Shown piece after piece: positions 5,884 through 6,359 of a stretch of DNA of 6,359 bases. Numbering within the stretch: the first letter of the stretch is position 1; every line of letters starts with the position of its first letter. The translations under genes and the position numbers were made by a program. The notes beneath the pieces were generated by a model. That model saw nothing but the letters and a program-made list of their open reading frames with translations. It was not told where the DNA came from and did not search any database. This DNA is from Methanomicrobiales archaeon (lineage in GTDB: Archaea > Halobacteriota > Methanomicrobia > Methanomicrobiales > JACTUA01): contig JAJRCL010000162.1 in NCBI GenBank assembly GCA_028679035.1, positions 1-6,359 of the forward strand, in the 5' to 3' direction.

Positions 5884-5897
5884 TGAGGTGGAAATAC

Positions 5898-6344
5898 ATG
5901 AATCTACCAGGATCTTTGATGGGGTTCGGGGCAATCACCCTGATACTCCTCGCGGTTGCCAGTCCGGCAATGGCTGCCAATTGGCAGAATCAGACCGCAA
6001 ACCAGTCCGCGGGTACCTGTCCGATGCAGGCTGACTGCACCGGTGCGGGAACCTCGCACATGCACCGCTTCCAGAACACCACAGCCGGCGGATCCGATAT
6101 GGCTACTCCTCCGGAAAATGGTGCCGGTCAGGAGAATATGTACCGGTTCCAGTGGGAACATACGATTCAGTCGGGTACCGGGATTGGAGCCGGTGAGGGA
6201 TTGAATTCTGCAGGAAACGGTCCAAAATCCGGAACCGCGACAAGAACGCCGAACGGTAACTGTAACGGGGACTGCACTCGGGATCAAGGCCGCGATCGTG
6301 CACAGCTGCAGGATGGCTCCTGCGGCAACTGCACCCGGTCCTGA
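5898..6344 (+). CDS. Secreted low-complexity protein with three cysteine pairs, function unknown
   Basis: I do not recognise this 148-residue protein. Residues 1-26 are a signal peptide with a hydrophobic core (LMGFGAITLILLAVASP) and an AMA cleavage motif before ANW, so it is probably exported. The mature part is rich in Gly, Asn, Thr, Gln and Ser, with little hydrophobic content, and carries six cysteines in three close pairs: C41-X5-C47, C122-X3-C126 and C142-X2-C145. Two short repeats, MHRFQ (55-59) and MYRFQ (81-85), lie between the first and second pairs. Paired Cys with Met and His could bind metal or form disulfides, but this is inference. ATG 5898 is chosen over TTG 5883 because GAGGTGG at 5885-5891 sits 6 nt before it and it gives a clean signal peptide. 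It is divergent from the HTH-FHA/kinase operon and preceded by a hairpin. The coding call itself is supported by the Shine-Dalgarno, signal peptide and open frame. Confidence 0.72.
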   Translation: MNLPGSLMGFGAITLILLAVASPAMAANWQNQTANQSAGTCPMQADCTGAGTSHMHRFQNTTAGGSDMATPPENGAGQENMYRFQWEHTIQSGTGIGAGEGLNSAGNGPKSGTATRTPNGNCNGDCTRDQGRDRAQLQDGSCGNCTRS

Positions 6345-6359
6345 AGTATCCCATAGGGA

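Larger units (their letters stand above)
5719..5897. promoter_or_regulatory. Divergent intergenic control region between the HTH-FHA and secreted-protein genes
   Basis: This 179-nt gap holds the start signals of two divergent genes and no credible gene of its own. For the - strand, TTTATAA (5737-5731) looks like a TATA box but lies only 12 nt before the ATG, too close for its usual spacing of about 25 nt to the RNA start. TCATAAATTG (5837-5828) would give a leader of roughly 80-90 nt, and CAAAATA (about 5756-5750) would give a very short one. For the + strand, ACTATACAC (5854-5862) or the AT-rich 5822-5837 stretch are TATA candidates. The region also holds a 13-bp direct repeat, two hairpins and repeated ACGGTAC motifs, listed separately. 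Confidence 0.45.

Noticed and set aside
6349..6359. TCCC-ATA-GGGA inverted repeat at the window end, as a terminator of the secreted-protein gene
   Set aside because: Only four pairs with a 3-nt loop are visible and the window ends there, so it cannot be judged.
1..6359. CRISPR array, insertion sequence, tRNA or rRNA
   Set aside because: No regularly spaced repeats, transposase motifs, terminal inverted repeats or tRNA-like cloverleaf were seen on either strand.

Overview
The window looks like part of a methanogenic archaeon's chromosome, most likely Methanomicrobiales (Methanoregula-, Methanolinea- or Methanosphaerula-like). This rests on the archaeal order secY - adkA - EMC3/DUF106 - cmk at the left, archaeal-type kinases with short overlaps and strong Shine-Dalgarno sites, a methanogen-like SPASM radical SAM enzyme, and a membrane Ser/Thr kinase paired with an FHA protein. 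The genus is an inference from protein style; no 16S rRNA or methanogenesis marker is present.

Left part (1-1851, + strand): the distal end of the ribosomal-protein/secY (spc) operon. It holds the SecY C-terminus, archaeal adenylate kinase, an EMC3/YidC-like (DUF106) insertase and archaeal cytidylate kinase. Junctions are tight: 7 nt between secY and adkA, 5 nt between adkA and the insertase start preferred here, and a 1-nt stop/start overlap into cmk. The cluster joins membrane protein insertion (SecY, EMC3-like) with nucleotide monophosphate kinases. In many archaea it continues into rpl14e/cbf5 genes; here it stops after cmk.

Middle part (1852-3278): a 179-nt AT-richer spacer with a weak terminator-like hairpin and a possible promoter, then a single 385-residue radical SAM/SPASM protein. 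It has the CX3CX2C cluster motif and all eight auxiliary-cluster cysteines of the sulfatase-maturase type. The Asp that acts as base in true sulfatase maturases is replaced by Tyr. It is best read as a peptide- or protein-modifying enzyme of unknown substrate. No obvious precursor peptide lies beside it.

Right part (3279-5718, - strand): a two-gene operon converging on the radical SAM gene. The first gene encodes an ArsR-like winged-helix plus FHA protein. The second, overlapping it by 11 nt, encodes a Ser/Thr protein kinase with a signal peptide, a Pro/Ser/Thr-rich outer segment, five membrane spans and a cytoplasmic kinase domain. Together they suggest a short signalling path: an outside cue, kinase, phosphothreonine, then an FHA-tethered DNA-binding protein.

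Far right (5719-6359): a 179-nt divergent intergenic region rich in small repeats and hairpins, then a + strand gene for a secreted 148-residue low-complexity protein with three cysteine pairs. The repeats are reasonable candidates for operator sites of the neighbouring HTH-FHA regulator, but this is untested.
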